A DNA stretch of 64,000 nt from NCBI GenBank assembly GCA_015956445.1, contig WIUZ02000002.1:744001-808000 (forward strand), written 5' to 3'. Shown here piece after piece: positions 12,295 through 23,450 of the stretch. The first letter of the stretch is position 1, and every line of letters starts with the position of its first letter. A program made the translations under genes and the position numbers. The stretch comes from Thelephora terrestris (Eukaryota; Basidiomycota; Agaricomycetes; Thelephorales; Thelephoraceae). The notes under the pieces were generated by a model. The model saw only the letters and a list, made by a program, of their open reading frames with translations, was not told where the DNA came from and did no database searches.

Positions 12295-15251
12295 ATGACC
12301 ACCACAATCCACCCATCCGACTTGAGCGGTATGTCTTTGGTTCCGTCAACTGGTAGACCGTCTGCGCGGATTACCGATTGCTCTTCAATTAATTTAATTC
12401 GCGACTCAAACGTTCTAGCCTGCGGCCGATTGGTCAGGCGTGCGTTCGCCTTGCATGAACTTCCCGTCTTGGTGGATAGAATCTTCAAGGATGAGGGTGA
12501 CAAGATCAGCTCCCTCCATCAGGATGATGCACAAGTCCTTATCGATGTGATGGACGAGGCACGCCCAGCTCTCGCTCATGTTCGTTGAAACTAACATTGT
12601 CGACTTCTGTAAACTAGGCGTTGGACAGCCCTGCTCTCCCGCCACAGACTTGGGAGAAATGTCTAAAGTTGTTGTACAGGACGTGTGGTAGACATGAACT
12701 CCTCCCGAAATCCTTGATGATCCCGCCGGATTGCTGCGACATAACCGGCAACGTGTTGTACAGGGGTGGGTTCGCAGACATTAGGAAGGGGAACTATAGC
12801 GGTCAGGACGTCGCTGTCAAGGTTATTAGGACATACTCAGATGGTGACCTACAAAAGATAATCGGCGTGAGTCATTGGTCGTACTTCACTTACCACAACA
12901 TTGACAGGATCATGCAGAGGTTTTGTAAGGAGGTTGTAACGTGGAAATTCCTTCGGCATCCAAACGTACTGCCGCTGAGGGGAGTAACAAGACAAGATTC
13001 TCGCTTGGCTATGATATCAAACTGGATGGCGGACGGGAACATCAATGAGTTTGTGAAATCACATCCAGAAGTAGACCGGCTCGACCTCGTAGGTTCTCGG
13101 TCCATGTTCCGTTATTTTCACTTCTTTCACAATCGTAAAATGCTCTAGCTAGTAGGTGTCACTAGGGGTCTAATCTACATTCACAACCGGGGAATGGTTC
13201 ATGGGGATCTCAAGGGCGTAAGTCCTCAATGATCGGGACGGTGCCCCTAGCATACTGACCTCCGTATCCGCCAAGTCAAACATACTGATAGACCAAACCG
13301 GCAACGCCCGCATAGCAGACTTCGGTCTGCTTGCAGTAATCTCGGACCCTACAAACCCTTTAGGTTCGGTTTCGTACACGCAGGGCGGAACGGCACGGTG
13401 GATAAGCCCGGAGCTTATCAATCCGAAGCGATTTAAGCTCAAGAATAGTTGCCCAACAACATCTTCGGATTGTTATGCTCTTGGAATGGTGATATATGAA
13501 ACCATCAGCGGACACATACCGTTCCACGAGCACACAGACTTCGCAGTTATCGCGATCGTATTAAAGGATGGACGTCCTTCCCGAGAAGACCAGTTCACTG
13601 ACGATTTATGGAAGATGGTGAAACGGTGCTGGGCGCCTCATCCGAACAAACGCCTCAGCATTGGGGATGTACTTCAACGTTTGCAGATGGCTCCAACTGC
13701 GCCTAACGCGAGGAAATGGTGGAGGCTATCATCCATCTTCCCTAGTTTTCGCCCCTGGCCTTCCGGAAATTTTGAGCGCCGAAGCAGTGACACATTTCCT
13801 TCAGGATCTACCCCAGGAGTAACTGCGAACTTTCAAAGGTCCCCGTCCCCATCCCGCCCCATCCACGCTGAGGGCTCGCAGGACGAGTCCGACACAGAGT
13901 CCATTGATTACAAAGGTGAAAGTTCTACGTGGTCCCCCTTTGTCCTGACATAATCTCAAACCAGTCTACACTTTGACCACCCCCGACTAAAAGCCCATCC
14001 ACGTGATACAGAGGATGATTTTCTACCTTGGGCTGAAGGTCCCGCGACGTTCACACGCATTGGAACGCGAGCAGGCCAACAGAACTACGAGGTAACCTTC
14101 CCACCGACCCTTTCTTCCTCAAGAGTTATGCAGGGCCCAGAACTCGAAATTCAAAGGTATATTGATAACATGGATAATGTTAGGGTCTTTCGCATTCCCC
14201 GTTTCTAGGACTAAAAGGAGTTGCAGCGTCTAGGGAGTCACCTTCTCCCAGATCGGGAACGACGGAGGCTGTTCAATGAACTTTGCAAAACATGCAGCCG
14301 GCATCACATGCTCCCGACGTCGATCCATTTCCCGGATTGCTCGCAAGGTTCAGTGGAAGTTGCATATGGAGGTTTTGCCACTGTATGGCAAAGTATGCAC
14401 AATGGGGTTCGCGTGGCGGTCAAGGTTTTCCACGTGTACATGACCAGTGATCTAGACAAACTCCTCGGCGTGAGTGTTCTGCTTGCACCATGGCACTCGT
14501 GCTTATGAATACATTCCAGGAATTCTGCCGAGAGGGAGTTGCCTGGAAGCACCTCCAGCATCCGAACATATTACCGCTTCTTGGGGTGACGATAAGCGAA
14601 CACCGGTTTGCGATGGTTTCTGAGTGGATGGATAATGGAAATATCATGCAATACATTGAGAAGGATCAACACGCCAACCGCCCGATGCTTGTGCGTCACC
14701 CTTGAATCTCTACAGGAAGTTGACTAATACTCTGCAGCTGGTCGACGTTGCGAACGGCTTGAAGTACCTGCACGACCTCCAGATTGTCCATGGTGATCTG
14801 AGAGGGGTACTCGTTTCTCTCAAACTAATTTTTCACGCCTCTCACTTAACTATGAAGGCAAATGTTCTCATCAACAGGGACAAGCGGGCCTGTCTCGCCG
14901 ATTTCGGCCTTGTGACGGCCACCAGCGCCGCGACGCGGGCCGCCGCTCAGAGCTCCCAATTATCGTTGCTTTCAATCGACTCCCTGATGCCGTTCACTAC
15001 CGGCGTGTCATTTCGCTGGATGAGCCCTGAGCTTCTGGATCCGGAAAGGTTTGTGATTCCGGCGCAGTCGGATGTAAGCGATCGACCGACAACGCAGTCC
15101 GATTGTTACGCGTTCGGGATGGTTATCTACGAGGTAAGCATTCGCGTAAACGAACCGGTTGTCGTAGATGGTCAAGTGATATATCCCAGGTCTTATGTGG
15201 ACACTGCCCTTACGTTGAGATCGCGTCGGATATTCTCGTTCTCAATGCGAT

Positions 15252-15286
<35 letters not shown>

Positions 15287-16789
15287 CATAAGTTTCTAAG
15301 AGTGACCTACGTACATCGCGTATTCTACCAATTAAGAATATTGCGGATTGGGGAGAGTGGAGACGGCGCTACACCCTGATTTCTGTTTTAGGCTGAAGTC
15401 CGAGAATGCTAATAAAATAAAAAGGAAGGGGAGGAATGGGAAGGGGAGGGGGGAGTAGGAACTATCGACAATGAATGGGAAGGTGGAGGTAGCATTCAAA
15501 GGGTGCGGTTCCAACCGCTGGGGGGGAGGAAAGGGAAGTGAAATGAATCGAACGTCCGACACGCGGGATTGACGTTGCCGCACACCGCTAAGTCCGTACA
15601 ATGGGAAAAGCTCTCGCGCAAGAAGTCGAGACCGATGATCGAACACAGGTCGGTTGCCTCCCATTTAATGTCCATGGTCACCTGAACTTCATCAGATAGG
15701 ACCACCGGCCCATCCGACCGGGGAGCCGACCTCCTAGGCCCCCCGCATCCCTCCTCGCCCCACTAGCCGTCCTCAGGAGTGGTGGCATCCCTTGTTGTGG
15801 GTCTTCATACTCCACCAAGCTCGGTTGCCCGGCGTACTCTCACCACGGACACCCCCTAACCTACTCCGGTCAGACTCCCTTTCGGTCTTCATGAGTACCG
15901 GTGACGCCCCCTGGCCACTTTACCAGGGTTTGAGGAGAGGGGGTTCATGCAAATTGATGTTGGATGACAAGGGGGTAAGGGAGTGGGGATGCGCTGGACG
16001 CCAGCGCAGTTGACTGATTTGGAGAGCTTTCTCGAGTGGATCCAGGGCCCCTCGGACTTGCCTCATGGGCCCCTCCAGCGACGCCCCACCTCGAAGGTGA
16101 GGGGTCCGAGCGTGGGAAAGTTACCGATGGTGGTGGTAACAAACAAAGCGCGTCCGCTCAATGCGATCATAAGCGGAGTTCGACCGAAAAAACCGGAGGA
16201 GGCAGCACGCCTCGGATTCACTGAGGAATTGTGGACACCACTTGAGGAGTGTTGGCGAGAGGATCGTAGTGCGCGGTCTAGCGTGGAGGATATCCTTCCC
16301 TATTTGAACGACGCCGCGTGGCGCTGGGATATGAGACCAGCAACTCCGGCGAGCGAAGACGGTGGCAGACCTATTTCTGTCCAGGCTGAGGCCCAGACAC
16401 AGCATTCGACTCAAACCGGCTCCCCTCTCAGCAGAGCCGGAGGAAGTGGCAATGGGAATCGGGAACAAAATGACCCCACTAATTATTTCCCTTCACAAGA
16501 ATCTACCTCGACCCCTTCAGGCCCACCCTCGACTTGTCGGTTGAACGGGTGCAACAAACCTGCGTTTGTGAACGGTGTGGCTAATAATTCAAACGAGTAT
16601 TGCTCGCAAAAGCACCGAGAGTGAGAACTCGATTTTTACCTCTCCGAAGTCCAACTCTAACGACCGACTGATAGGGATGCGGTGGCCTTTGGGCAGGTTC
16701 GCCCATGTATCATGTGTCAGAAGATGCCCAGATGCCAGAACGACCATTTCTGTTCGAGTGCATGTCGGGAAGAAGCTTTGAGTGCCTGA
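12295..16789 (+). pseudogene. TK2: tandem protein kinase split by a retroposon
   Basis: Close paralogue of TK1. Exons: 12295-12328, 12419-12558, 12618-12866, 12918-13088, 13149-13217, 13276 to about 13930 (kinase A); a linker exon ending at 14178; 14227-14469, 14520-14690, 14738-14806, 14858-15133, 15190-15251 plus 16168-16620, and 16675-16789 (kinase B and zinc tail). Kinase A has VAVKVIR, FCKEVV, HGDLKG, ADFGL and an altered WISPEL. Kinase B has VAVKVF, FCREGVAW, HGDLRG, ADFGL and WMSPEL. The tail ends CIMCQKMP...HFCSSACREEALSA. A 905-bp insertion sits inside the last large kinase B exon, between the APE region and the GVRPKKP block. Unless the insertion is spliced out, kinase B is truncated, while kinase A and the linker remain readable. 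The linker segment ELEIQRYIDNMDN shows that kinase A and kinase B belong to one gene. Confidence 0.75.
15252..16156 (-). mobile_element. Non-LTR retroposon (SINE-like or truncated LINE) in TK2
   Basis: The insertion begins on the plus strand with a run of 28 T (15254-15281), i.e. a poly(A) tail on the minus strand. It is flanked by an exact 11-bp target duplication, ctcaatgcgat, at 15241-15251 and 16157-16167. Removing the element and one duplicate restores the kinase reading frame. No reverse transcriptase motif is visible inside, so it is non-autonomous or a 5'-truncated LINE. The clean tail and exact duplication suggest a fairly recent insertion. Confidence 0.85.
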
Positions 16790-16966
16790 GTCCATATTCC
16801 CCCGATCCCGCAAGGGCTCGTAACTTATCGTTTCATGTACGCCCGGATGACGGTTACGGAGCAATGTGACTCTGCAAACGGTAGATTTCATACAAGTGAA
16901 CTGACGGGGTGATAGAGGGGAAATTGGAATACCACCCATGTGTAAGTGCGAACCTATCAGGAGGGG

Positions 16967-18365
16967 TTAGTGGTCCACATGAACCGCCACTACAAGTAAT
17001 GGAATGGAAGGGGGCGTCTTGTCTCGTCTAAGGCACCCATTACAACGCCGCCACCCACATGCTTCCAAACCTCTATTCCTCCTTGTGATCCCAATTCTGC
17101 CGCCTAACTTCTCCCTCCACTCATTCAGCCTTTTCACCTTCATCTCCCCAGAGATCTCGACCAACTTGTACAAACACCTATCACACTCCCAAACGAGTTC
17201 CCTTTCTCCTCCCAGCTCTTTGATCGTCTGATCAGGGGTAACGTCGCCCTCCGCGATGAGCTGACGGTTCACCGCGATTTTCGAGCGAGTGATGGGGTCC
17301 AGGAAGGGGTCAACAAGCGTAATGAAAATTGACGACCAGAATGGGCCGTTGATCACGGCGCATCGACCGAGGCGCTCTGGGAAATAGGATTGGAGGGTAT
17401 CCACGATCTGGATTCGGAAACAGTATCAGTTACGACTATTTCTCTTGAAAGGGGCGAAACTTCGTGTCAGCGTACCTGCTTGGAATGTCCCAAGGAAGCG
17501 GACTTGGAGGCTGCAGAGTAAAGCGCTATCACTGCTACAGACCTATGCACAACCGACGACGACGCGTTACAACGCAAACCGAGGTAGCGTCCTGAGAGGA
17601 TACTCACTCGACGCCCCTAGGCATGATCTCCACCGCGCGTTCCATCATCCAGACATACTGCCTAATCCTGCCAGGACCAGGCTCGTAGGAGGCTCGCGTT
17701 CGGGAACGTCAAACGTCACCGGACGTCCTTCGACGTCATAACCGAATACAAATACTTTTCCATTTAGACACTGGATATACAAGGCATACAAGGACGTTTG
17801 TAATCGCGGGTATGTGTAACTTGAAGAACGATACGCACGTGTTCCTTGATGGAATCGAGGGTGAAAGTATCGTAGATTCCATATTCACATCGCCATTTGA
17901 GGGTAGCTTCGAGTTTCGTGATGCAGTTGCGGGTGTCCCACTTCGAGGCACGAAGGAATCTAGGAGAAGCAGAACAAGCGGGGATCAGAATGTGGCAGTT
18001 CGCGGCGGCTACTGCCGTTCACTGACCTCAAGAAACATTCGTACGTCTGAACGCCATCCAAGCCTTCAGTACCAGCGATACACAGGGGAGAGAGAGTACC
18101 AAATGAGAGGGCTTACGAGGTAAAACTTCTCTTCCTCGGAAAATGTCCCGTCCTCATTCCCAAGACCCGGAATGACGTAGTCTCCGGAGGCGAAATGCTT
18201 CAGGACCTCCTGGTAAACCGCCTCTGGTTTCTCCGTCAGAGTCAACAGCTCAGGTGGGGAAGTTTAGTGATGCTTCTTGTCGGGAAGGGAAGGTACATAG
18301 TCACAGGTTCAACCGGACCATCAAGTAGGAGGGTGATTGTCGCGGGGGGCGAAAGTAGGTTGACA
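16967..18365 (-). pseudogene. CRAL-TRIO copy convergent to TK2, probably decayed
   Basis: Sec14/CRAL-TRIO proteins carry lipids such as phosphatidylinositol between membranes. This copy keeps a good C-terminal half: SYFPERLGRCAVINGPFW, DPFLDPITRSKIAVN and GDVTPDQTIKELGGEREL. The N-terminal EEEKFYLV-type exon is also recognisable. The 5' end differs from the copy at 31.5-32.8 kb: the first codons are replaced and the frame into the first exon is shifted. The C-terminus runs past the usual GLREWDYKEE end into unrelated sequence. Most likely a recent pseudogene, though a short product is possible. Confidence 0.6.
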
Positions 18366-20470
18366 TGACCAGCAGCGACTCAGTCCCTTCGTCTTCTTCA
18401 CCTCATCTACAATGCTGGGTAGGAGCCTGGGACCGGGCCAGCGTCACGGAAGAGGGGTTGGGCAAGATCGAGGGTGGAACGAAAGGGAAGGTGCTTCAGC
18501 AAAAAGATTGATGATGATCGAGTCTTGGAAAGGCCTGGCTTGATGATTTTTGTGACATTTTTTAGCTGTCGTGAACCACGCACACCAGATTCTGTGCTGG
18601 AAGGGCCTCTACCATCCGAAAATGCTCAGGGTAGAACACCAAGCTCATCTCGCCGCCAGGTCTGATGTTTCTGAAAAGATGAACGTTTGACCTTACGCTC
18701 AACGCAACGCTTCAAACCTGATGTTCCTTGCACCCACGCTCCCAGGTCACAAACAGAAAGTGGAAGGTGCAGCTCCAAAGCCCATGTAGTAGAAGCAATG
18801 TTTCAGACAAGGCGTGGTCGATGCCGACCACTTGCAACTGGTGGCTTTGGAGCGTTTCTCAATCCTCTTGGATGCAGCACCTGAGGTTGGACCCTCCGGC
18901 CGCTCCTCCTCCAACCTGAACCCCTCAGGATGTTCCCCCCATCGACCCTCGACTAAGTACATCTCCATGTATCCATGTACATACATATATGTGCGGCAGA
19001 CGGAAATCAATCTCTTGACACCAATGCGACGCGCTGACCCGAAAGCGGGCCGTTGGCATTTCGCAAGCCCAACGCTCGGCTGAGGAACAACAGCAAGTGG
19101 GACACTTCGCGCAATGATCCATAGGCAGATATCATAGACATCACAATCATGGAAAATCGCGCCACGTTTTCGGCTCGAGGCTGAGCATTCTTGACAATCC
19201 CCCAGTCCTCATCATGACTGCGCTTCTCAGGGTCCGTGACTCCGATAGAAGACCCGAAACTGTCCGCTTATCTCCATACAATCGCAACCCATAACTAAAA
19301 TGAAAAGAACGCACGTGGCAGTCGCGATTAGGCTGGCATCCGGCCTCGAATTCAGAGGCGAGGAGGACGCGATTCGGAAGGGGACGATACCTAGGGGGAA
19401 GACGCCTCTGAATCGAGTCGCGATGCACATACCTGATCCAAAAGCCTCGAATTTTCTCCCTCTGTGAGTAACGTGTAATGGTTTGAAGGTCTGTTCACAA
19501 GCTCAGCAGCGGGAAGCGAGATTACGTCTTCAACCTTGCAAGTGAAACCCGGAAAAGTGGCACGGGACTGGAGTGGAGAAAGCTCGTTAAGTGAATGGGA
19601 ACGGCACCCCCAAGCACCTTAAACCATCAACTGCAAGGAGGATAAACCGGCGGCCAAACAATCCTCGTTTCTGGCAGAATCAGCTCTGCTGAGACCATTA
19701 ACAGAGATGTGGAAAGTCGGCATCCACTGGAAACTCCTGTCACAACTCGGTCATCGGGGGGACCACTCTTGATGTAGAGTATACAATCAACTTCCACTTA
19801 GTGCCCACGACGACACCGGGTTCAGCTGCACGACAAAGACACCAAGGCGTTGGCGCTCCAGAGGCAGGAGGGGCAATCGTTTCGCCAGAAAAGACGCGTA
19901 CCAACGAACGTCTTAGTGTGACGGCCGTCCCTATCTGCTGCGTGAATTAGAGGAGCATGATGCGGATGGCGGTGACGGACAGAAACCAACTATGTATGAC
20001 CAACCAAGAATGAATTGGACGAATTCGATAACCTCCAGAAAACAGAAGCCAGAAGCGGGCGTGACTTGAGGGTGGGGGGGGGACGATATAACAGGAACGA
20101 TTAGAGGCTCTAGCGGCTATGCTACCGAGCCACAATCTATGCCTATTACATAAGCGAAGCGATTCAGCCCGATAGCGATGGGTTTTCTTCGCGTCGATCT
20201 TAAGAGAACCGGCAATGTCCTCGTCAATTCAAGGCCAAATGTTCAAGGCACGCACATCCTACAGAGGGCCCTGGCCGTAGCTTAAGAGACGGTTGGAAAG
20301 CTGAGACCCTGGCGTACACTCAGTGGCCGGCAGCGGCGCAAGGAGCTCGAGCAGTGCACCAACGGAGTGGAAAGGGGTTTTTGGAAACATCATAGAACAC
20401 GAAGGGAGGACGACGGGCGAACAGGCGGCTATCCGAGTTAGTAAGCATTCATAATGATAAAGGTCGCGTG
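18366..20470. other. Unassigned intergenic DNA
   Basis: About 2.1 kb with only short, overlapping frames and no domain I recognise. The part at 18590-18800 is related to 22520-22740 (listed separately). A low-complexity catgtatccatgtacatac patch lies near 18966. Confidence 0.4.
18590..18800 (-). repeat. Repeat unit R1, copy 1
   Basis: The DNA resembles 22520-22740 in the same orientation, with shared runs such as ggcctctaccatccgaaaa versus ggccctaccatccaaaa and similar spacing to agatgaacgt. The minus-strand translation is also similar (RPGGEMSLVFY here, DPGAEMNLAFY there), so the unit may derive from a protein-coding exon. I do not recognise the protein. Confidence 0.45.
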
Positions 20471-20473
20471 GAC

Positions 20474-20601
20474 GTCGAAGCGCACCCTACGTAGTGATGG
20501 ACGATGTACTGGATTTGGCAGTACATCCCCATTAGGTAACCGGTAACCTAGGGCCATGCACAGGTAAGTCCAGTACATCCATCGCTGGGGTGCGCTGCGA
20601 C
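20474..20601. repeat. Imperfect inverted repeat upstream of kinase K4
   Basis: The left arm 20474-20516 and right arm 20566-20601 are reverse complements with a few mismatches and a small gap; both include the agcgcaccc and gatgtactgga cores. A smaller perfect hairpin lies inside the left half: gatgtactg at 20503-20511 and cagtacatc at 20519-20527. The loop holds a tandem ggtaacc ggtaacc at 20535-20548. It lies 43 bp upstream of a TATA element and 120 bp upstream of the K4 start. It could be a regulatory dyad or a small folded-back transposon remnant. Confidence 0.7.
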
Positions 20602-20643
20602 ACGCGTCCACGGGATCCGATGGCTGGTGCGGTCTTCAATAGG

Positions 20644-20650
20644 TATATAA
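20644..20650 (+). promoter_or_regulatory. TATA element of kinase K4
   Basis: The sequence aggtatataaacc lies 72-78 bp upstream of the K4 start codon, a reasonable TATA position for a fungal gene. No other good candidate is nearby. Confidence 0.5.
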
Positions 20651-20721
20651 ACCTTCGTCGCCCGGTGGATTTCTCCAACAACCCCTTGGCAAAATAGCAC
20701 GACGCCCCCTGTGCAGCGATC

Positions 20722-22219
20722 ATGCCTTTCGAAGCAGCTCGTGCCAGTACACTTCAGGGACCACGGCTGATAGACTCTTGCCTGACGGTTTCGTCGGACG
20801 CTCAGTTCTGGACGAAGTCCAATTCGAAGGAACTCACTCCGAGTGGATATCTTTCAAGAGTTCGATCCCTGTTAAACTCTCCCTCCGAAATCGCTCGCGT
20901 CCGAAACTTCCAGGGGAGCGAAGCTCAAGAGTTAATCGATTTTCTCGACCAAGTGAGTTGGCTACGATTGCCACACTACACCATCTAGTAACAGTTGACG
21001 GCGTCCAAACGCAGGCCCTTCTGCGGTCAAACCTCGACGAGAAACACTGGCGGCGGAGCGTACGACTTATCCGCAAGATATCCAAAGCGCGCGGGATAAT
21101 ACCCTCATCATATACCGTTCAAGAGGAGTACATACACGTTTGGAACATCCAATACAACAGGGGGTTCACGGAGTTGAGCGATGGAGAATACCAGGGAAGA
21201 AATGTGGCTATTAAACGCCTCAAGGTGGATCATAAGGACCCAGACAAGACTTTTAAGGTGTGGTCTATCAACCTCGCGAATCACCCTTACTCAGGTTTCA
21301 TCTAGCGGTTGTGTCGAGAAATCATCGCTTGGAAACATCTGACACATCGGAACATTCTGCCCTTGCTGGGAGTTTCCATCTCTACAGACACACATCGCTT
21401 CTGCATACTCACCGAATGGATGCCTAACGGAAATATCATGCAGTATGCAAAGTCGAAACTTGCGGCAAACCGTTTGAAACTGGTGAGCCAACTTGCGGCT
21501 CCCCCACTGCACCTTTCACACTGAGAATATCTAGCTTTCTGAAGTCATGTCCGGGGTTACCTATCTCCACGACCACAGCATTGTTCATGCGGATCTCAAA
21601 GGAGTGCGTACAATCTCTCCGGAGGTACACTCGCCCTCATTGACGACTGACACAGGCAAACATCCTTGTCGACAACACAGGCATTGCTTGCGTTGCGGAT
21701 TTTGGTCTGGCGACCGTGACTGATTTGAGTGCCTTCTTTTCCGAAACTATTGACTCCCCTGGAGGGACGTATCGGTGGATGAGCCCGGAGCTCTTGGACC
21801 CAGAGGGATTCAATTCTAACGGTCGTTCCACCCGCGAGTCTGACTGTTATGCACTCGGAATGGTGATTTACGAAGTGAGTTGGTCGCACTCTTCATGATG
21901 CGCCCTCATTCACACGTCCCAGGTTCTGACTGGCCTCAGACCATTCCACGATATGCATGATCGCACATTCATTGGACCTGTGACGAGGGGCAAACGCCCA
22001 GAGAAACCCCGCGAAGCTGAATCTCTAGGCTTCTCCGACACCATCTGGGGTTTGGTACAGTCGTGTTGGAGCAAGGATATCGCGGCTAGGCCGACCGCCC
22101 GAGAGCTACTTGACCACCTTTCCATCGCCTCTCCTACTTGGCGTCCTCCTACAGTGTACCCCGCCACGGTGGATGACACCATTAGTACAACCGATTCGGA
22201 TTCGTCTAGCTCTTTTTAA
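20722..22219 (+). CDS. K4: single-domain TKL-like protein kinase
   Basis: A complete six-exon model: 20722-20952, 21015-21257, 21306-21482, 21535-21603, 21656-21874 and 21923-22219, all phase 0, giving 411 aa. Residues 1-100 are an unrecognised leader. The kinase domain follows: RNVAIKRLK (VAIK Lys), LCREIIAWKHLTHRNILPLL (alphaC Glu), IVHADLKGANILV (catalytic Asp, non-RD), ADFGLA, YRWMSPELLDPEGF, SDCYALGMVIYE, then the C-lobe GKRPEKP and SCWSKDIAARPT. All core catalytic residues are present. The tail is Ser/Thr/Asp-rich. The 69-nt catalytic-loop exon and its flanking introns match those in both kinase domains of TK1-TK3, so they share one ancestor. It lacks the zinc module and the second kinase. 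A TATA element and a palindrome lie upstream. Confidence 0.9.
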
Positions 22220-22519
22220 CTACCCCTTGCGACTTGGGCGTGGGAGGTTTTGCCACTGTATCTTTTCTTTTCTTGCTTTGGCGTAACGGATCTTTATAGA
22301 TTTATTGTTTCCATAGAAACGTTGGGGTTCTGTATGAAATCCAGAAGAATACTTAACCACATCGTTTCTAGACCGCACATGGGCTTCCTCATTCCGACCG
22401 ACTCGGGAGCCGTCACTCTCCAGGAATTCAAAAGACGCCAATGGCCTCGGTTGTGATGATGACAGGAGCTACGGGATATCTGTCTATATATACATGCTCC
22501 CCAAGCCAACCTCCCAGAA

Positions 22520-22770
22520 GGGTGCTCGGATTTTGCAAAGAGGCCCTACCATCCAAAAGTGGGGCCAAGGTAGAACGCCAAGTTCATCTCAGCGCCAGGG
22601 TCTGGTGTTCGAGAAAAGATGAACGTCGAACATTGCACCTTAGGCTCACCGGGCTGCTCTTTTGAGGTCCCGTACACCCACTCTCCCAATTTCACGCTGC
22701 AAAAAGTTGGACTGGTGCTCCAGAGGGCATCCAAACGTATGTATAGTGGCTCGTGTGATCGCAACACAGC
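22520..22770 (-). repeat. Repeat unit R1, copy 2
   Basis: Second copy of the unit at 18590-18800. The minus-strand frame reads ...FIFSRTPDPGAEMNLAFY..., similar at protein level to copy 1, so it could be one exon of an unknown minus-strand gene. The two copies bracket the K4 gene. Confidence 0.45.
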
Positions 22771-23450
22771 AAAAGGTTCCCATATCAGTACTCAAACCTC
22801 GCATTACAAATAGGAAAGACGATGAAGAAGAAATAAGGTGGGTGCGCAATTGAGAGTGAGACTCACGACTGCATCTTCAGTACCTCCAACACCAAGGTCG
22901 CTTTCCTCAAATTCCCTTTCGAGTCCTCCGCAATTTTCTCGGACGCTTCAGGCGGCAAATAATGCTACAGGATGACGGCAATACGTTGTGATGGGCGCAG
23001 ATAAGACGCAAGCGGCGGAGGCACCGCCGAAATAACGGAACCCGACGTTCTTGGCCACCTGCTGTAAAACGGCTTTTATATAAGAATCGGTGACGACGAC
23101 GTTGAGGGAACTTTGCGTTAGGGTCTGCTGACTTCTTCAGGACTAGGATCTGCAACCCGCATGGACAAGCATCAGCTCTTGATAGGCGCAATCAACCGCG
23201 AAGTGCTGTTCGCACAGAGAATTAAGTGCATACTTAACATGTATTTTTCCACGGTCCGACGGAGCGGGGCTTGAGCATCTCGAGAGAGCAAGCCCGCTTC
23301 GTTGATCACGACGACTGGAAGGACGAGGTCACACCGTCAACGAGAAACTCCCACGGTGGCGACTTGAAGCTGAACGGACGCACCTTTGAACCGTTGCTTA
23401 GCATTCAGACCCACATACTTCTCTTCGCCGAGACTGGCAATTTGCGCCAA
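22771..23450. other. Unassigned intergenic DNA
   Basis: Short frames only; no domain, repeat or RNA gene recognised. Confidence 0.35.
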
